A stretch of 64,000 bases of DNA, taken from positions 78,946 to 142,945 of the forward strand of contig NZ_BDBM01000021.1 in NCBI RefSeq assembly GCF_001612985.1, read 5' to 3'. Shown in pieces: positions 8,403-17,054 of this stretch (its first letter is position 1; the number at the start of each line of letters is the position of its first letter). Source of the stretch: Nocardia gamkensis NBRC 108242. Its GTDB lineage: Bacteria > Actinomycetota > Actinomycetes > Mycobacteriales > Mycobacteriaceae. The notes beneath the pieces are model-generated. The model was not told where the DNA came from. It saw only the letters and a program-made list of their open reading frames with translations, and did not search any database. The translations under genes were made by a program, and so were the position numbers.

Positions 8403-8565
8403 CCAATCCCACACCGGTCGGCGTTTTCCCAGCGTTCGACACCGAAAACTCACCTTCCCGCAAGCGTGTCTTCATCAAACGTCGGGAAACCTGTCCGTAA
8501 CCGACGCTATCGTGGCGACGGAGCCAAGCCAATGGCGGGCAAACCGCCAGGAGGAGTTCGGTCCG

Positions 8566-9519
8566 GTGTCCATCACCAGAGTCGCGGAGTATCCGCGTCC
8601 GGATCACGTGTTGTTCCACTTCAGCGACACACATCTCATCGCGGGCGACGACCCCTTGTACGGCGATGTCGACGCCGACCTGCGGTTACGGCAACTGCTC
8701 GAGCAAGCCGCGGCCAGCCGGATCCGACCGACCGCGATCGTGTTCACCGGCGACCTCACCGATCGGGGCGAGCCCGCCGCATACGCCAAGCTGAAGTCGA
8801 TCGTCGATCCGTTCGCTAGGAGTTTGCAGGCGCCCATCGTGTGGGTGACCGGCAACCACGACGACCGCGCCGCCCTGCGCGCCCGCCTGCTCGGCGAGTA
8901 CCCCACGACTTCCCCGCTGGATCGAGTGCACCTGATCGACGGGCTGCGTGTCATCGCCCTGGACACCTCGGTCCCCGGGCACCACCACGGCGAGATCTCC
9001 GACGGCCAGCTGGAGTGGCTGCGCTCGGTGCTGGCCGAGCCCGCTCCCTTCGGCACCATCCTGGCCATGCACCATCCGCCGGTGCCGTGCGTGGTCGACC
9101 TCGCCGTCACCGTGGAACTGCGCGATCAGCGCAGACTGGCCGACGTGCTGGACGGCAGCGACGTGCGCGCCATCCTCGCGGGACACCTGCACTTCTCCAC
9201 CAGCGCGACCTTCGCGGGCATCCCGGTCTCGGTGGCGTCGGCCACCTGCTACAGCCAGGATCTCGGTGTGGCCCACGGCGGCCTGCGCGGCCGGGACGGC
9301 GCGCAGGCCTTCAACTACGTGCACATCTACCCGGACACCGTGGTGCACTCGGTGGTGCCGATCGAACGCGGCAGCACGGTCGGCGTTCCCGCGACGCCGG
9401 AGGAGGCGCAGCGGCGGCTGGCGGAGGAGGGCATCGTGATCCCGCCCGCCGGGCGCATCCCGCACGTCATGCGGCGCCCTGCGTCGGCTCCGGAAGCGGA
9501 TGACGAGGCGGTGTGCTGA
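8566..9519 (+). CDS. cpdA: Metallophosphoesterase, Rv0805-like cyclic-nucleotide phosphodiesterase
   Basis: The 317-residue protein strongly resembles mycobacterial Rv0805, a class III phosphodiesterase acting on 2',3'- and 3',5'-cAMP with a two-metal centre. The whole calcineurin-like motif set is visible: SDTHL, FTGDLTDRGE, WVTGNHDD, MHHPP and LAGHLHFS. The C-terminal stretch YVHIYPDTVVHSVVPIERG also matches the Rv0805 tail by memory. GTG 8566 has AGGAGG 11 nt upstream, and mycobacterial-like homology begins close to it. The last 53 bp overlap the convergent Stealth gene. In M. tuberculosis the homologues (Rv0805, Rv0806c) are neighbours too, which supports both calls. Confidence 0.92.
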   Translation: MSITRVAEYPRPDHVLFHFSDTHLIAGDDPLYGDVDADLRLRQLLEQAAASRIRPTAIVFTGDLTDRGEPAAYAKLKSIVDPFARSLQAPIVWVTGNHDDRAALRARLLGEYPTTSPLDRVHLIDGLRVIALDTSVPGHHHGEISDGQLEWLRSVLAEPAPFGTILAMHHPPVPCVVDLAVTVELRDQRRLADVLDGSDVRAILAGHLHFSTSATFAGIPVSVASATCYSQDLGVAHGGLRGRDGAQAFNYVHIYPDTVVHSVVPIERGSTVGVPATPEEAQRRLAEEGIVIPPAGRIPHVMRRPASAPEADDEAVC

Positions 9520-10930
9520 ACCGCTCCCACGGCGCGGGCTCCGGGTAGTACGCGGCGAGGAACTCCGAGACGATCCGCACCCGCTCCGACTCGGCGACCT
9601 CGGGGAAACTGCCGTCGTTGAGGCAGAAGAAGTCGATGTCGCGCCTGCGCGCCAGCCCGTCGAGCAAGGTCAGTCCGCGGTAACTGGTGGTGTCGACGTA
9701 GCGCACCTTCGCCGCCTCCTGCGGCACCGCGCGCCCGGTCAGCATGGCGTAGTAGTGGTACAGCGAATTGGTGACCGAGATGTCGGTGGCCGCCCGGAAC
9801 CGGCTCGCGCTGGTGCGCGCGAAGTCACCGGCGAATTCCTCTTCCATCTCCAGCAGCACGCTGCGCCGCAACGGCACCGGCGTGTGCTCCAAGTGCCGGG
9901 TGATGACATGACCGAAGCGATCGGCCAGCAGCGCCCGGTTCACCCGCGCGGCGTTCTCGAAACCGCTGCGCCGCTCGTCGCTGTGCCCCGGACCGATTCT
10001 GAGGTCCGCTTCGATGAACCGGCTCACGCCGCCCGGCGTGAAGAACATCGACGGACGCACCGGCCGCGCGAAGAACATGTCGTCGTTGGAGTACAGGAAG
10101 TGCTCGCTGAGCCCGTCGATGTGCTGCAACTGGCATTCCACCGCGTGCGAGTTGAACACCGGCAAACCGCTGACGTCGCGGAAGTGGTCCACCGCCCGCA
10201 CCACGGTCACCTTCGGGTGCGCGGTCAGCCAGCGCGGCGGCGTGGAGTCGGTCGCGATGAAGATCCTGCGGATCCACGGCGCGTTCTTGTGCACCGACCG
10301 CAGGGCGTACTTCAACTCGTCGATCTGCCGGATCCTGGCGTCCGCGTCGTCGCCCTCGCCGACCACTACCTGGGCGAGCATCCCGGCGCGGCGGGCACGG
10401 AATTCCGGATCGGAGCCGTCCACCCAGGAGAACACCAGGTCGATGTCGAAACCGACGTCGTCGGTCTGCGGCGCGAACATATCCACCAGGGTGGGCCAGG
10501 TCCGGTCGAACAGCCGCACCTGCGTGCGCTGGACATCGGCGAGGTCGAAGACCGTCCTGGTCAGCGCGTTCGGGCGCGGACAGGTCACCGTGTCACCGTG
10601 GTACTCCCACAGTTCCAGCTCGACGTGATGCGCCGGATCATGGTCGCGCCCGAGCCGGAAGACATTGTGCTGCACCTCGACGCAGGTGAATCCGGCCGAG
10701 ATCGCCGCGGCGGTCACCCGGCGCACCATCAGGCGGTGCGCCGCGTCCGCCGCGAGCACGAGCCGGTGCTCGCCGTCGCGTACGAGCAGAAACGGCACCT
10801 CCGCGGCCGCCAGCTCCGCGCGCAGATACCCGAGATCCGCGATCGTCGCAGCCGACACGGCGAAGTTGCTCGCCATCAGCCGCGTCACCATTTCCACTGC
10901 CCCCGAATCCACTGCTCCCCTGTCCACCAT
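9467..10930 (-). CDS. cpsY: Stealth-family hexose-1-phosphate transferase, CpsY-like
   Basis: The four conserved blocks of Stealth proteins are readable in order: IDLVFSWVDGSDPEFRARR (CR1), QIDELKYALRSVHKNAPWIR (CR2), EHFLYSNDDMFFARP (CR3) and, near the C-terminus, the NDG-containing CR4 region. Stealth enzymes transfer sugar-1-phosphates to build phosphodiester-linked polysaccharides, as with capsules and GlcNAc-1-phosphotransferase. About 120 residues precede CR1, as in mycobacterial CpsY. ATG 10930 is chosen for GGAGA about 5-7 nt upstream; the longer frame to 11047 lacks a ribosome site. It converges on and overlaps the phosphodiesterase gene by 53 bp. The acceptor polymer is unknown. Confidence 0.9.
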   Translation of the reverse strand: MVDRGAVDSGAVEMVTRLMASNFAVSAATIADLGYLRAELAAAEVPFLLVRDGEHRLVLAADAAHRLMVRRVTAAAISAGFTCVEVQHNVFRLGRDHDPAHHVELELWEYHGDTVTCPRPNALTRTVFDLADVQRTQVRLFDRTWPTLVDMFAPQTDDVGFDIDLVFSWVDGSDPEFRARRAGMLAQVVVGEGDDADARIRQIDELKYALRSVHKNAPWIRRIFIATDSTPPRWLTAHPKVTVVRAVDHFRDVSGLPVFNSHAVECQLQHIDGLSEHFLYSNDDMFFARPVRPSMFFTPGGVSRFIEADLRIGPGHSDERRSGFENAARVNRALLADRFGHVITRHLEHTPVPLRRSVLLEMEEEFAGDFARTSASRFRAATDISVTNSLYHYYAMLTGRAVPQEAAKVRYVDTTSYRGLTLLDGLARRRDIDFFCLNDGSFPEVAESERVRIVSEFLAAYYPEPAPWERFSTPPRHPLPEPTQGAA

Positions 10931-11390
10931 GACTGTCTCCACATCCGTCGATCCACCGGTTTCGATACGTCCGGGGCACCGCGCCGAGCCGCGAGTCCGC
11001 CGATGCGAGACATCGGCGAGAGAAGACCGCGCCCGGCGCGGTGACATTCAGAAGTGGGGAAGGGAACCGAAGCGGGCGCGCGAATTGATCACCTGGAATG
11101 CAGACGACTGGTAGACCATTTCGTATTCACCTCACTCACGGCCGGACGCGCGAAGCGTCATGGATGGAAGCGCTGCACTCGTGCGAGAACTCGAAGGGCA
11201 CGGGTGGCAACCGCGCAGCCGGACAGTCATCGGCCGGCGAAAAGTGGTCAGCCCAGAAAACACCGGGCACCCTTACGAATGATGCAACGCGCTGGGGATT
11301 CCGTCAATCGTTGCAGCTCGACCGCCCGTGTTCGGCCCCTGACGCCGGTGACGCCCATCCACCGGAGCCGCAGCGCATCTTCGGCTATAG
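10931..11390. other. Intergenic, no supported gene
   Basis: About 460 bp between the divergent Stealth and flavodoxin genes. It is visibly less GC-rich than its surroundings in places and must hold the Stealth promoter. Open frames here give no recognisable protein. The only clear signal is the iron box at its right end, listed separately. Confidence 0.5.
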
Positions 11391-11409
11391 TTAGGGTAGC
11401 CTCACCATA
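11391..11409 (+). promoter_or_regulatory. IdeR/DmdR-type iron box of the flavodoxin gene
   Basis: TTAGGGTAGCCTCACCATA matches 15 of 19 positions of the iron-box consensus and lies 27-45 bp upstream of the flavodoxin start, overlapping the expected promoter. Repression by iron-loaded IdeR would restrict flavodoxin to iron starvation, a known logic in bacteria. Read and scored by eye. Confidence 0.72.
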
Positions 11410-11435
11410 TTCACGCTGGAGAAAGGGTTGCGCCG

Positions 11436-11891
11436 GTGCGTGTCGTCATCCTGTTCGGAACCGAGATGGGTACCGCGGAGTCCGCGGCGGACAGCATCGC
11501 CGAGGAACTGCGCGGGGCGCACGAGGTCTCGGTGCACGATATGGCGGAGTTCGACGTCGAGGATCTGGACGTCCGCGACTTCCACGTCGTGGTGTGCTCG
11601 ACCTACGGCGACGGCGACCTGCCGACCGGCGCCGAGCCCTTCGCCGACGCGCTCGACCGCCGTGCGCCGGAATTGGGCGGCCTGCGGTTCGCCGTCTTCG
11701 GGCTCGGTGACACCGTCTACGGCGACACGTTCAACCGCGGCGGCGAGATCATCGCCGAGAAGCTCATCGCCCGCGGCGCCGTCCAGCTCGGCGAACACGC
11801 GCGGCACGACGCCTCGACCGAGATCCACGTCCGGGACATGGCTCGGCGATGGGCCGCCGCGCTCGACATTCCCGCGCTGCTCTCGGCCTGA
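11436..11891 (+). CDS. Flavodoxin (MioC-like short-chain flavodoxin)
   Basis: The 151-residue protein has the flavodoxin fold. The FMN phosphate loop is VVILFGTEMGTAESAADSI at the N-terminus. The first isoalloxazine loop is VVCSTYGDGDLPTGAEPFAD, and the second is VFGLGDTVYGDTFNRGG. It lacks the long-chain insertion, so it is of the short type, like MioC or the flavodoxin domain of sulfite and P450 reductases. It carries one-electron reducing power in the cytoplasm, presumably replacing ferredoxin when iron is scarce, which fits the iron box just upstream. GTG 11436 has GGAGAAAGGG 8-17 nt before it. No partner reductase is adjacent. Confidence 0.88.
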   Translation: MRVVILFGTEMGTAESAADSIAEELRGAHEVSVHDMAEFDVEDLDVRDFHVVVCSTYGDGDLPTGAEPFADALDRRAPELGGLRFAVFGLGDTVYGDTFNRGGEIIAEKLIARGAVQLGEHARHDASTEIHVRDMARRWAAALDIPALLSA

Positions 11892-12033
11892 CCGGCGCCG
11901 CGCACCGGGCGCGGGTCTGCGAAGTGAGGTCCGGACAAAGCACCCAGCGCCAGCGCGCAAGGGGCACAGCACCTTAGACTGCTATCAAGCGCGGCACAGC
12001 CCGCCGCGCTCGACGATCCATGAGGTGACGAAG

Positions 12034-12513
12034 ATGGCAGCCGGAGCGAGCCCCGCCCAACGTCAGCACAACTCGACAGATCATCCCGAGCTGGACGTGC
12101 TCCCGGAATGGCCCCTGGAAACGATCGGCGTGCTGGTGACGACCGATCCCGCGCCGCATGCGATTCCGGTGTCCTGGCCCGTGCGGGCCGGTGACCGGCG
12201 AATCCTGCTCAGCCTGAAGTATGATCGCGGCTCGCTGGCCCGGCTGCGCGAGCATCCCGAGGTGGCGCTGTTGATCCTCGGCGGGGGCAACGTGGCGATG
12301 TGCGCCCGGGGCACCGCGCACGTGGTCGCCGAGCAGATGCCCGGCGCCGACGACTACGTCGCCGTCCGCATCGACGTCGACGTGATCGACGACCACCGCC
12401 AGTCGGCCTTCGCGGTCGTGCAAGGCATCCAGCGCACGGTGCTCGACGACGAGAGCGAACTGCGCGCGCTGAAGGATCGGGTCAGCACACTGCGATCCTG
12501 GGCCGACCACTAG
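12034..12513 (+). CDS. Pyridoxamine 5'-phosphate oxidase-family (FMN split-barrel) protein
   Basis: A 159-residue protein of the flavin split-barrel family. The pattern is an early strand with TIGVLVTTDPAPHAIPVSW, then RILLSLKYDRGSLARLREHP (contact with the cofactor phosphate is typical of such Lys/Arg residues), then EVALLILGGGNVAMCARGTA. Actinobacterial relatives bind FMN, F420 or haem and reduce diverse substrates; this sequence alone does not tell which. ATG 12034 follows GAGGTGACG at a suitable distance. It lies 140 bp downstream of the flavodoxin and 70 bp upstream of terD. Confidence 0.75.
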   Translation: MAAGASPAQRQHNSTDHPELDVLPEWPLETIGVLVTTDPAPHAIPVSWPVRAGDRRILLSLKYDRGSLARLREHPEVALLILGGGNVAMCARGTAHVVAEQMPGADDYVAVRIDVDVIDDHRQSAFAVVQGIQRTVLDDESELRALKDRVSTLRSWADH

Positions 12514-12583
12514 AACTGAAGCAGCCCGACGTTTCCGGGAGCAGAGAGAAGGCGGCACCGGCCGTGCCGCGCGGAAGGGGATC

Positions 12584-13159
12584 ATGAGCGTCACTCTGGC
12601 CAAAGGCGGCAACGTCTCGCTGTCGAAGCAGGCGGCGAATCTCACCAAAGTCTCGGTGGGGCTCGGCTGGGACGTACGCACCACCACCGGCGCCGACTAC
12701 GACCTCGACGCCAGCGCGCTGGCCTGCGGACCGAACCTGAAAGTGCTGTCCGATCAGCATTTCATCTTCTACAACAACCTGCGTTCGCCCGATGGATCCA
12801 TCGAGCACACCGGCGACAACCTCACCGGCGCGGGTGAAGGCGACGACGAGGTGATCAACGTCGACCTCACCGCCGCCCCGCCGGAGATCACCAACATCTT
12901 CTTCCCGGTGTCCATCCACGACGCCGACGCCCGCGGCCAGTCGTTCGGCCAGATCCGCAACGCCTTCATCCGCGTCGTCGACGCGGGCACGGGCGTCGAA
13001 CTGGCCCGCTACGACCTCACCGAGGACGCGTCCACCGAGACGGCCATGATCTTCGGCGAGCTGTACCGCCACAACAGCGAGTGGAAATTCCGCGCCATCG
13101 GCCAGGGCTACGCGTCGGGTCTCGCGGGCATCGCACGCGATTACGGCGTCAACGTCTGA
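12584..13159 (+). CDS. terD: TerD-family tellurium resistance/stress protein
   Basis: The 191-residue sequence is a complete TerD/CABP domain: MSVTLAKGGNVSLSKQA at the start, VGLGWDVRTTTGADYDLDAS, FYNNLRSPDGSIEHTGDNLT and a Ca2+-binding acidic segment GEGDDEVINVDL, ending with GQGYASGLAGIARDYGVNV. Such proteins bind calcium and take part in envelope-stress and metalloid resistance complexes; their molecular role is unsettled. The ATG follows GGAAGGGGATC. No other ter gene (terC, terB, terZ) is in the window, so this is a solitary copy, common in actinomycetes. Confidence 0.93.
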   Translation: MSVTLAKGGNVSLSKQAANLTKVSVGLGWDVRTTTGADYDLDASALACGPNLKVLSDQHFIFYNNLRSPDGSIEHTGDNLTGAGEGDDEVINVDLTAAPPEITNIFFPVSIHDADARGQSFGQIRNAFIRVVDAGTGVELARYDLTEDASTETAMIFGELYRHNSEWKFRAIGQGYASGLAGIARDYGVNV

Positions 13160-13253
13160 CCGCGTTCGAATTCCCTGACGCCGCCGCACGGTTCTTCCGC
13201 TCGATGCACGACATCGAATTCCGGAAGACCCGCGCGGTGACGTTCGTGGGAGC

Positions 13254-13611
13254 CTAGATGACGCCTACAGCGAATACGTCCAGGTCTCGTACCGCGCGCG
13301 TATCGCTCCAGGGAGCAAAGAGCTTGCGGGTCTCCAAGTACTTTCCACGCAACCTCGGAGAGGTGTTCTTGCACGAGAGCGCCACAGCCTCTTCAGCCGC
13401 AGCCACCGCGTGGTCGAGATCGTCCGGGGCGGTGAGCCGAGCGAACCGTAGCAGCGTCAGCGCTTGATGCCTGGCGGCGTGCACCGGAATGAACTGCAAC
13501 GACTGCTCCACGGAGTCCGCAGCGCTGCGCCGGTCCCCGGTCGCCTCCAGCACCGAGCCGGTGACGTCGCCGGTCACCCATGCGGCCATCCAGTATGCGT
13601 ACGTGCAGCAG
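13254..13611 (-). pseudogene. Remnant of a TPR-type regulator, C-terminal part only
   Basis: The last ~118 codons of this frame read as genuine protein: YWMAAWVTGDVTGSVLEATG, then helical pairs ending AVAAAEEAVALS and RGKYLETRKLFAPWSDTRAV. This resembles the C-terminal TPR region of the XRE-type regulators that are abundant in Streptomyces and Nocardia. The N-terminal DNA-binding part is missing. Upstream of about 13611 the frame turns into a shadow of another gene (13574-13936), so the original gene was cut by a deletion or insertion. No start codon with a ribosome site belongs to it. Confidence 0.55.
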
Positions 13612-13936
13612 CCCCACCGCAGCAGACCGGGTCGTCGCAGGGTTTTCCTACTTCGCTGCCGTAGGCCATGAAGTCCTCGAGGCGCGCCAAGATCTGTTCC
13701 GCTGTGTCGGGCTCGAGCGGCGGTAGAGATCGAGCGCTCGGTCGACCCCAGGTGGCCGGGGGGTCGTCGAGGTCGAAACACGGTGCGCCGTCGATGAACA
13801 GTGTCCACAGCGGATGGTCGGGAAAACCGTTCATCCGCAAGACCCACCATTGGCCGTCGACGTGGGCGGCGACGGGAAACCTGCCGTTCCCGGTCGATTG
13901 CCATCGTGGTCGCGCGTTCAGCTCGGGGTACGGCAT
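13574..13936 (-). CDS. Small hypothetical protein
   Basis: A 120-residue protein starting MPYPELNARPRWQST, with GGGAGA about 8 nt before ATG 13936. It is rich in Trp and aromatic residues (VDGQWWVLRMNGFPDHPLWT) and reads like a true coding sequence. I do not recognise a family. The last ~20 residues (after PVCCG) look atypical and overlap the regulator remnant in another frame, so the 3' end may have been replaced when that region rearranged. It lies just downstream of a mazG fragment on the same strand. Confidence 0.5.
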   Translation of the reverse strand: MPYPELNARPRWQSTGNGRFPVAAHVDGQWWVLRMNGFPDHPLWTLFIDGAPCFDLDDPPATWGRPSARSLPPLEPDTAEQILARLEDFMAYGSEVGKPCDDPVCCGGAAARTHTGWPHG

Positions 13937-13954
13937 CGTCTCAGTCTCCCTGCT

Positions 13955-14050
13955 GATTTGCGTTCCGCACAGAGGCGTTCCTGCGCGGCGATCTTCTCCG
14001 CAACCGACGCGGACGGATCGATCGGGTCGTCCACCGGGTGGACACTGCGA
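13955..14050 (-). pseudogene. mazG fragment (direct repeat of part of the intact mazG)
   Basis: About 96 bp are roughly 80% identical to 17520-17615, inside the intact mazG, and in the same orientation. Translated on the minus strand it gives DDPIDPSASVAEKIAAQERL and then an AERKSA match to the intact protein. It has no start or stop of its own. It marks one side of the rearranged lipase patch, with the intact gene on the other. Confidence 0.7.
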
Positions 14051-14096
14051 ATTTGCCTGTGGGGCAATCGAGCCGACTGGCGAGAAGGCGCAGGTC

Positions 14097-14555
14097 ATTG
14101 GGTTGGGTCACAGTATGGGGATTGGTTGTCTGAGTTGTGTGACAGAGGCTCGGGTAGCGGGTGGGAAGGGCCCTCGGCGGTGACTACTCTGGGCGCGTTC
14201 ATCCGACTCCGAGGACGAGGCTTGTGAAAACCCTTCTGGCAGTGGCAGTTACCGTGCTCGTCAGCTCCGCTGCGCTCGGCGGGCAACCCGCCCACGCGGC
14301 GCCACCCCCCGACCCGGCGCCGTTACCCGGGCCCGCGGGTCCGTCCCCGTTACAGGAATGGATCGACAACACCATTCCCGCGCCACCGCTGGCACCGGCG
14401 AGCCGAAATCCCGCCGGCGAAGACCACACCGCGCTATGGCAAGCGATCCTGTCCTCACCCACCGATGACCCGACCTTCGACACCTGGCCATCCGACCTCG
14501 ACCAGCTCGACCCCGGCCAGGTCATCGAGATCCGAGACATCACCACAACAGCAGC
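14097..14555. repeat. Left arm of a 459-bp inverted repeat (lipase promoter and 5' end)
   Basis: This arm is nearly identical to the reverse complement of 16723-17181; paired coordinates add up to 31278. By eye I find only a few mismatches, two upstream of the start codon and one in the signal-peptide region. It spans about 127 bp of upstream DNA and the first ~110 codons of the lipase. Beyond 14555 similarity drops sharply to that of ordinary paralogues. Confidence 0.88.
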
Positions 14556-15585
14556 GACGCTGGTCGGTGCCCCGATCGCTCAGGCCCGACTGGTGAAATT
14601 CCGGTCCACCTCGGCATCGGGTGCACCGTCGTTCGGCACCGCGACATTCCTCGTCCCCGCCGTCGCGTGGCCGGGACCCGGCCCGCGGCCGGTGGAGGTG
14701 GACACCCTGCCGATCAACGCGCTGGGCCTGCACTGCACCCCCGGTTACACCCTCGCGCACGGCGTCAGCGACAACAACGGAATCAATGTCTTCCTGCCGG
14801 GGGTCGCGTCGACGCTGCGCAAAGGCCACGCCGTTCTGATACCCGACCACGAGGGCCCGTTATCGGCGTATGCGGAGCCGACCGTCGCCGGGCACATGAC
14901 TCTCGATTCGATTCGTGCCATCCGATCGATGTTTCCGGATGAGTTCTCCGGCAGCGGTTTCGCGGTCAGCGGCTACTCGGGCGGGGCGATCGCCTCCTAC
15001 GCGACCGCGATGTTGCTGCGTGAATACGCACCGGAGCTGTCAGACGTGCTGGTGGGGGCGGCCATAGGTGGGTTGGTGACCGACTATGGCGCCGTGGCGC
15101 ACGCGTTCAACGGGCGCAGCGCATCCGGAATCCTCTTGTCGGTGTCGCTGGCAATGGCGCGCGAACATCCCGAGATGCTGAAGTACATGAATCATCTGGC
15201 GCAGTGGGTGGGAACTTCGCCGTTGAAGAATATCTGCGGCGAAGCCGACGGCCCGCTCGGCGCGGTGGGAATTCCGATCGACGTGGCGGCGAATATCGAG
15301 AATCCGCTCGAAAGCGATATCGCCGCACGTATCGAGCGACTGACCGACCTGACCGGCCGCACATCGGCTGTGCCGCTGTACATCTACCACGGGTCGCACG
15401 ACTTCTGGATTCCCATCCAGGGACCTCAGAAGATGTACCGGCAACAGTGCGGCCTCGGTGTCCCGGCGGCATTCCGCACGGTGCCGGGCGAACATGTATC
15501 CGCGATGCTCATCGGAGCCGGAGGCGCCAGCGACTGGATCGACGCCAGGTTACGTGGCGAGCAGGCACCGAACGAATGCGCCTGA
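14224..15585 (+). CDS. Secreted lipase, LIP family (copy A)
   Basis: A 453-residue secretory lipase/esterase of the alpha/beta-hydrolase fold. The signal peptide VKTLLAVAVTVLVSSAALGG ends at a QPAHA site, so the mature enzyme is extracellular or wall-associated. The nucleophile is S252 in GYSGG, with likely Asp D393 in YHGSHDFW and His H424 in PGEHVSAM. Two or more cysteines (LHCTPG, NICGEAD, QQCGLG) may form disulfides. Such enzymes hydrolyse triacylglycerols or related esters. GTG 14224 begins the signal peptide after GAGGACGAGG; the longer frame from 14161 reads through the 5' leader. It converges with copy B across a strong hairpin. Confidence 0.88.
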   Translation: MKTLLAVAVTVLVSSAALGGQPAHAAPPPDPAPLPGPAGPSPLQEWIDNTIPAPPLAPASRNPAGEDHTALWQAILSSPTDDPTFDTWPSDLDQLDPGQVIEIRDITTTAATLVGAPIAQARLVKFRSTSASGAPSFGTATFLVPAVAWPGPGPRPVEVDTLPINALGLHCTPGYTLAHGVSDNNGINVFLPGVASTLRKGHAVLIPDHEGPLSAYAEPTVAGHMTLDSIRAIRSMFPDEFSGSGFAVSGYSGGAIASYATAMLLREYAPELSDVLVGAAIGGLVTDYGAVAHAFNGRSASGILLSVSLAMAREHPEMLKYMNHLAQWVGTSPLKNICGEADGPLGAVGIPIDVAANIENPLESDIAARIERLTDLTGRTSAVPLYIYHGSHDFWIPIQGPQKMYRQQCGLGVPAAFRTVPGEHVSAMLIGAGGASDWIDARLRGEQAPNECA

Positions 15586-15590
15586 CCTAT

Positions 15591-15630
15591 CAGCTCGTTT
15601 CCCGCTGCCGTGACAGCGGGAAACGAGCTG
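15591..15630. terminator. Bidirectional terminator hairpin between the two lipases
   Basis: A perfect 17-bp stem, CAGCTCGTTTCCCGCTG and its complement, closes on a 6-nt loop. It begins 6 bp after the stop of copy A and lies 60 bp beyond the stop of copy B. It can serve both convergent genes. TTT/AAA inside the stem rather than a trailing T-run is usual for actinomycete terminators. Confidence 0.85.
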
Positions 15631-15689
15631 CGGTCATCCTAACTGCGTCGCCGGTTCAGTTGCGCGCGATTGCCCGAAAGTTGTGGACC

Positions 15690-17054
15690 TCAGCATTCGC
15701 TCGGCGCCGGTTCGCCGCGCAATCGCGCGAGAATCCAGTTGTCGAGCTCGGGCGAGCCGGTGACATAGCCGATCAAATGCTCGCCGGGCACGACGCGAAA
15801 GACAGCCGGAACACCGAGGGCGCATTGCTGCCGGAACGTCCGCTGGGCGTCATCGAGCGGGATCCAGGGGTCGTGCAGGCCGTGGTAGATGAACAGCGGC
15901 ACAGCCGATTTCCGGTCCCTCAGGTCGAATTCGGCGAACATCTTCTCGGCGATCGGGCCGTCGAGCGCGTTGCCGGTATTCGCGACGACGTCCATCGGGA
16001 ACCCGAGCACGCCCAGCGGTCCGTCGGCATCGCCGCAGATGTCCTTCACCGGTGAGGTCGCCACCCACTGCGCGAGATGGTTCATGTACGGAACCATCTC
16101 GGGGTGTTCACGCGCTACCGCCAGCGCTACCGACAAGAGGATTCCGGACGAGATATTGCCGTTGAACCGGTGGGCGACGTTCTCGTTGTCGGTGACCAGT
16201 CCGCCTGCGGCCGCTCCGACCACAGTGCCTGCCAGCTCCGGCGCGTATTCGTGCAGCAGCATCGCCGCCGCGTAGGAGGCGATCGCCCCGCCCGAGTAGC
16301 CGCTGATCACGAAAGGACTGTCGCCGAAGTCGTTCGCGCCCACCGTCCGGGTGGCGCGAATCGAGTCGAGTACCACGTGCCCGGCCACATTCGGCTCGGC
16401 GTACGCCATCAGCGGGCCCTCGTGATCGGGCACGAGGACCGCGTGCCCCTGGCCGAGCGCCCACCAGATCGATGGCATGAAGACCGTGAGATCTGTGTTG
16501 GGTTTGTCCAGGAGACCGTGCGACATCTGATATCCCGGGGTGCAATGCGAGCCGAGGGAGTTGATCGGCAGTGCGTCCACCTCCACGGGTTGCGGCCCCG
16601 CGCCGGTCCACTCGGCCGCCGGGGTGATCAACGTCGCGGTGCCGAACGACGGTGCACCCGAAGCCGAGGTGGACCGGAACTTCAGCAGCAGCGCACGCCG
16701 AATCGGAACCGCCATGCGGGCTGCTGCTGTTGTGGTGATGTCTCGGATCTCGATGACCTGGCCGGGGTCGAGCTGGTCGAGGTCGGATGGCCAGGTGTCG
16801 AAGGTCGGGTCATCGGTGGGTGAGGACAGGATCGCTTGCCATAGCGCGGTGTGGTCTTCGCCGGCGGGATTTCGGCTCGCCGGTGCCAGCGGTGGCGCGG
16901 GAATGGTGTTGTCGATCCATTCCTGTAACGGGGACGGACCCGCGGGCCCGGGTAACGGCGCCGGGTCGGGGGGCGGCGCCGCGTGGGCGGGTTGCCCGCC
17001 GAGCGCAGCGGAGCTGACGAGCACGGTAACTGCCACTGCCAGAAGGGTTTTCAC
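15690..17054 (-). CDS. Secreted lipase, LIP family (copy B)
   Basis: The second LIP-family lipase (454 residues) faces copy A. Signal peptide and the first ~110 residues are identical in protein to copy A apart from at most a residue or so; the remainder has diverged to ordinary paralogue level, for example ARMAVPIRRALLLKF against TLVGAPIAQARLVKF. The catalytic motifs remain: GYSGGAIASYAAAM, YHGLHDPWIP and VPGEHLIGYV. It is expected to be secreted and to cleave lipid esters. GTG 17054 is the mirror of the copy A start. The mosaic of identical and diverged parts suggests gene conversion. Confidence 0.88.
   Translation of the reverse strand: MKTLLAVAVTVLVSSAALGGQPAHAAPPPDPAPLPGPAGPSPLQEWIDNTIPAPPLAPASRNPAGEDHTALWQAILSSPTDDPTFDTWPSDLDQLDPGQVIEIRDITTTAAARMAVPIRRALLLKFRSTSASGAPSFGTATLITPAAEWTGAGPQPVEVDALPINSLGSHCTPGYQMSHGLLDKPNTDLTVFMPSIWWALGQGHAVLVPDHEGPLMAYAEPNVAGHVVLDSIRATRTVGANDFGDSPFVISGYSGGAIASYAAAMLLHEYAPELAGTVVGAAAGGLVTDNENVAHRFNGNISSGILLSVALAVAREHPEMVPYMNHLAQWVATSPVKDICGDADGPLGVLGFPMDVVANTGNALDGPIAEKMFAEFDLRDRKSAVPLFIYHGLHDPWIPLDDAQRTFRQQCALGVPAVFRVVPGEHLIGYVTGSPELDNWILARLRGEPAPSEC

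Noticed and set aside
13160..13253. Possible coding remnant after terD (reads TAFEFPDAAARFFRSMHDIE)
   Set aside because: The frame ends in a stop and looks protein-like, but is too short and has no start; I could not assign it.
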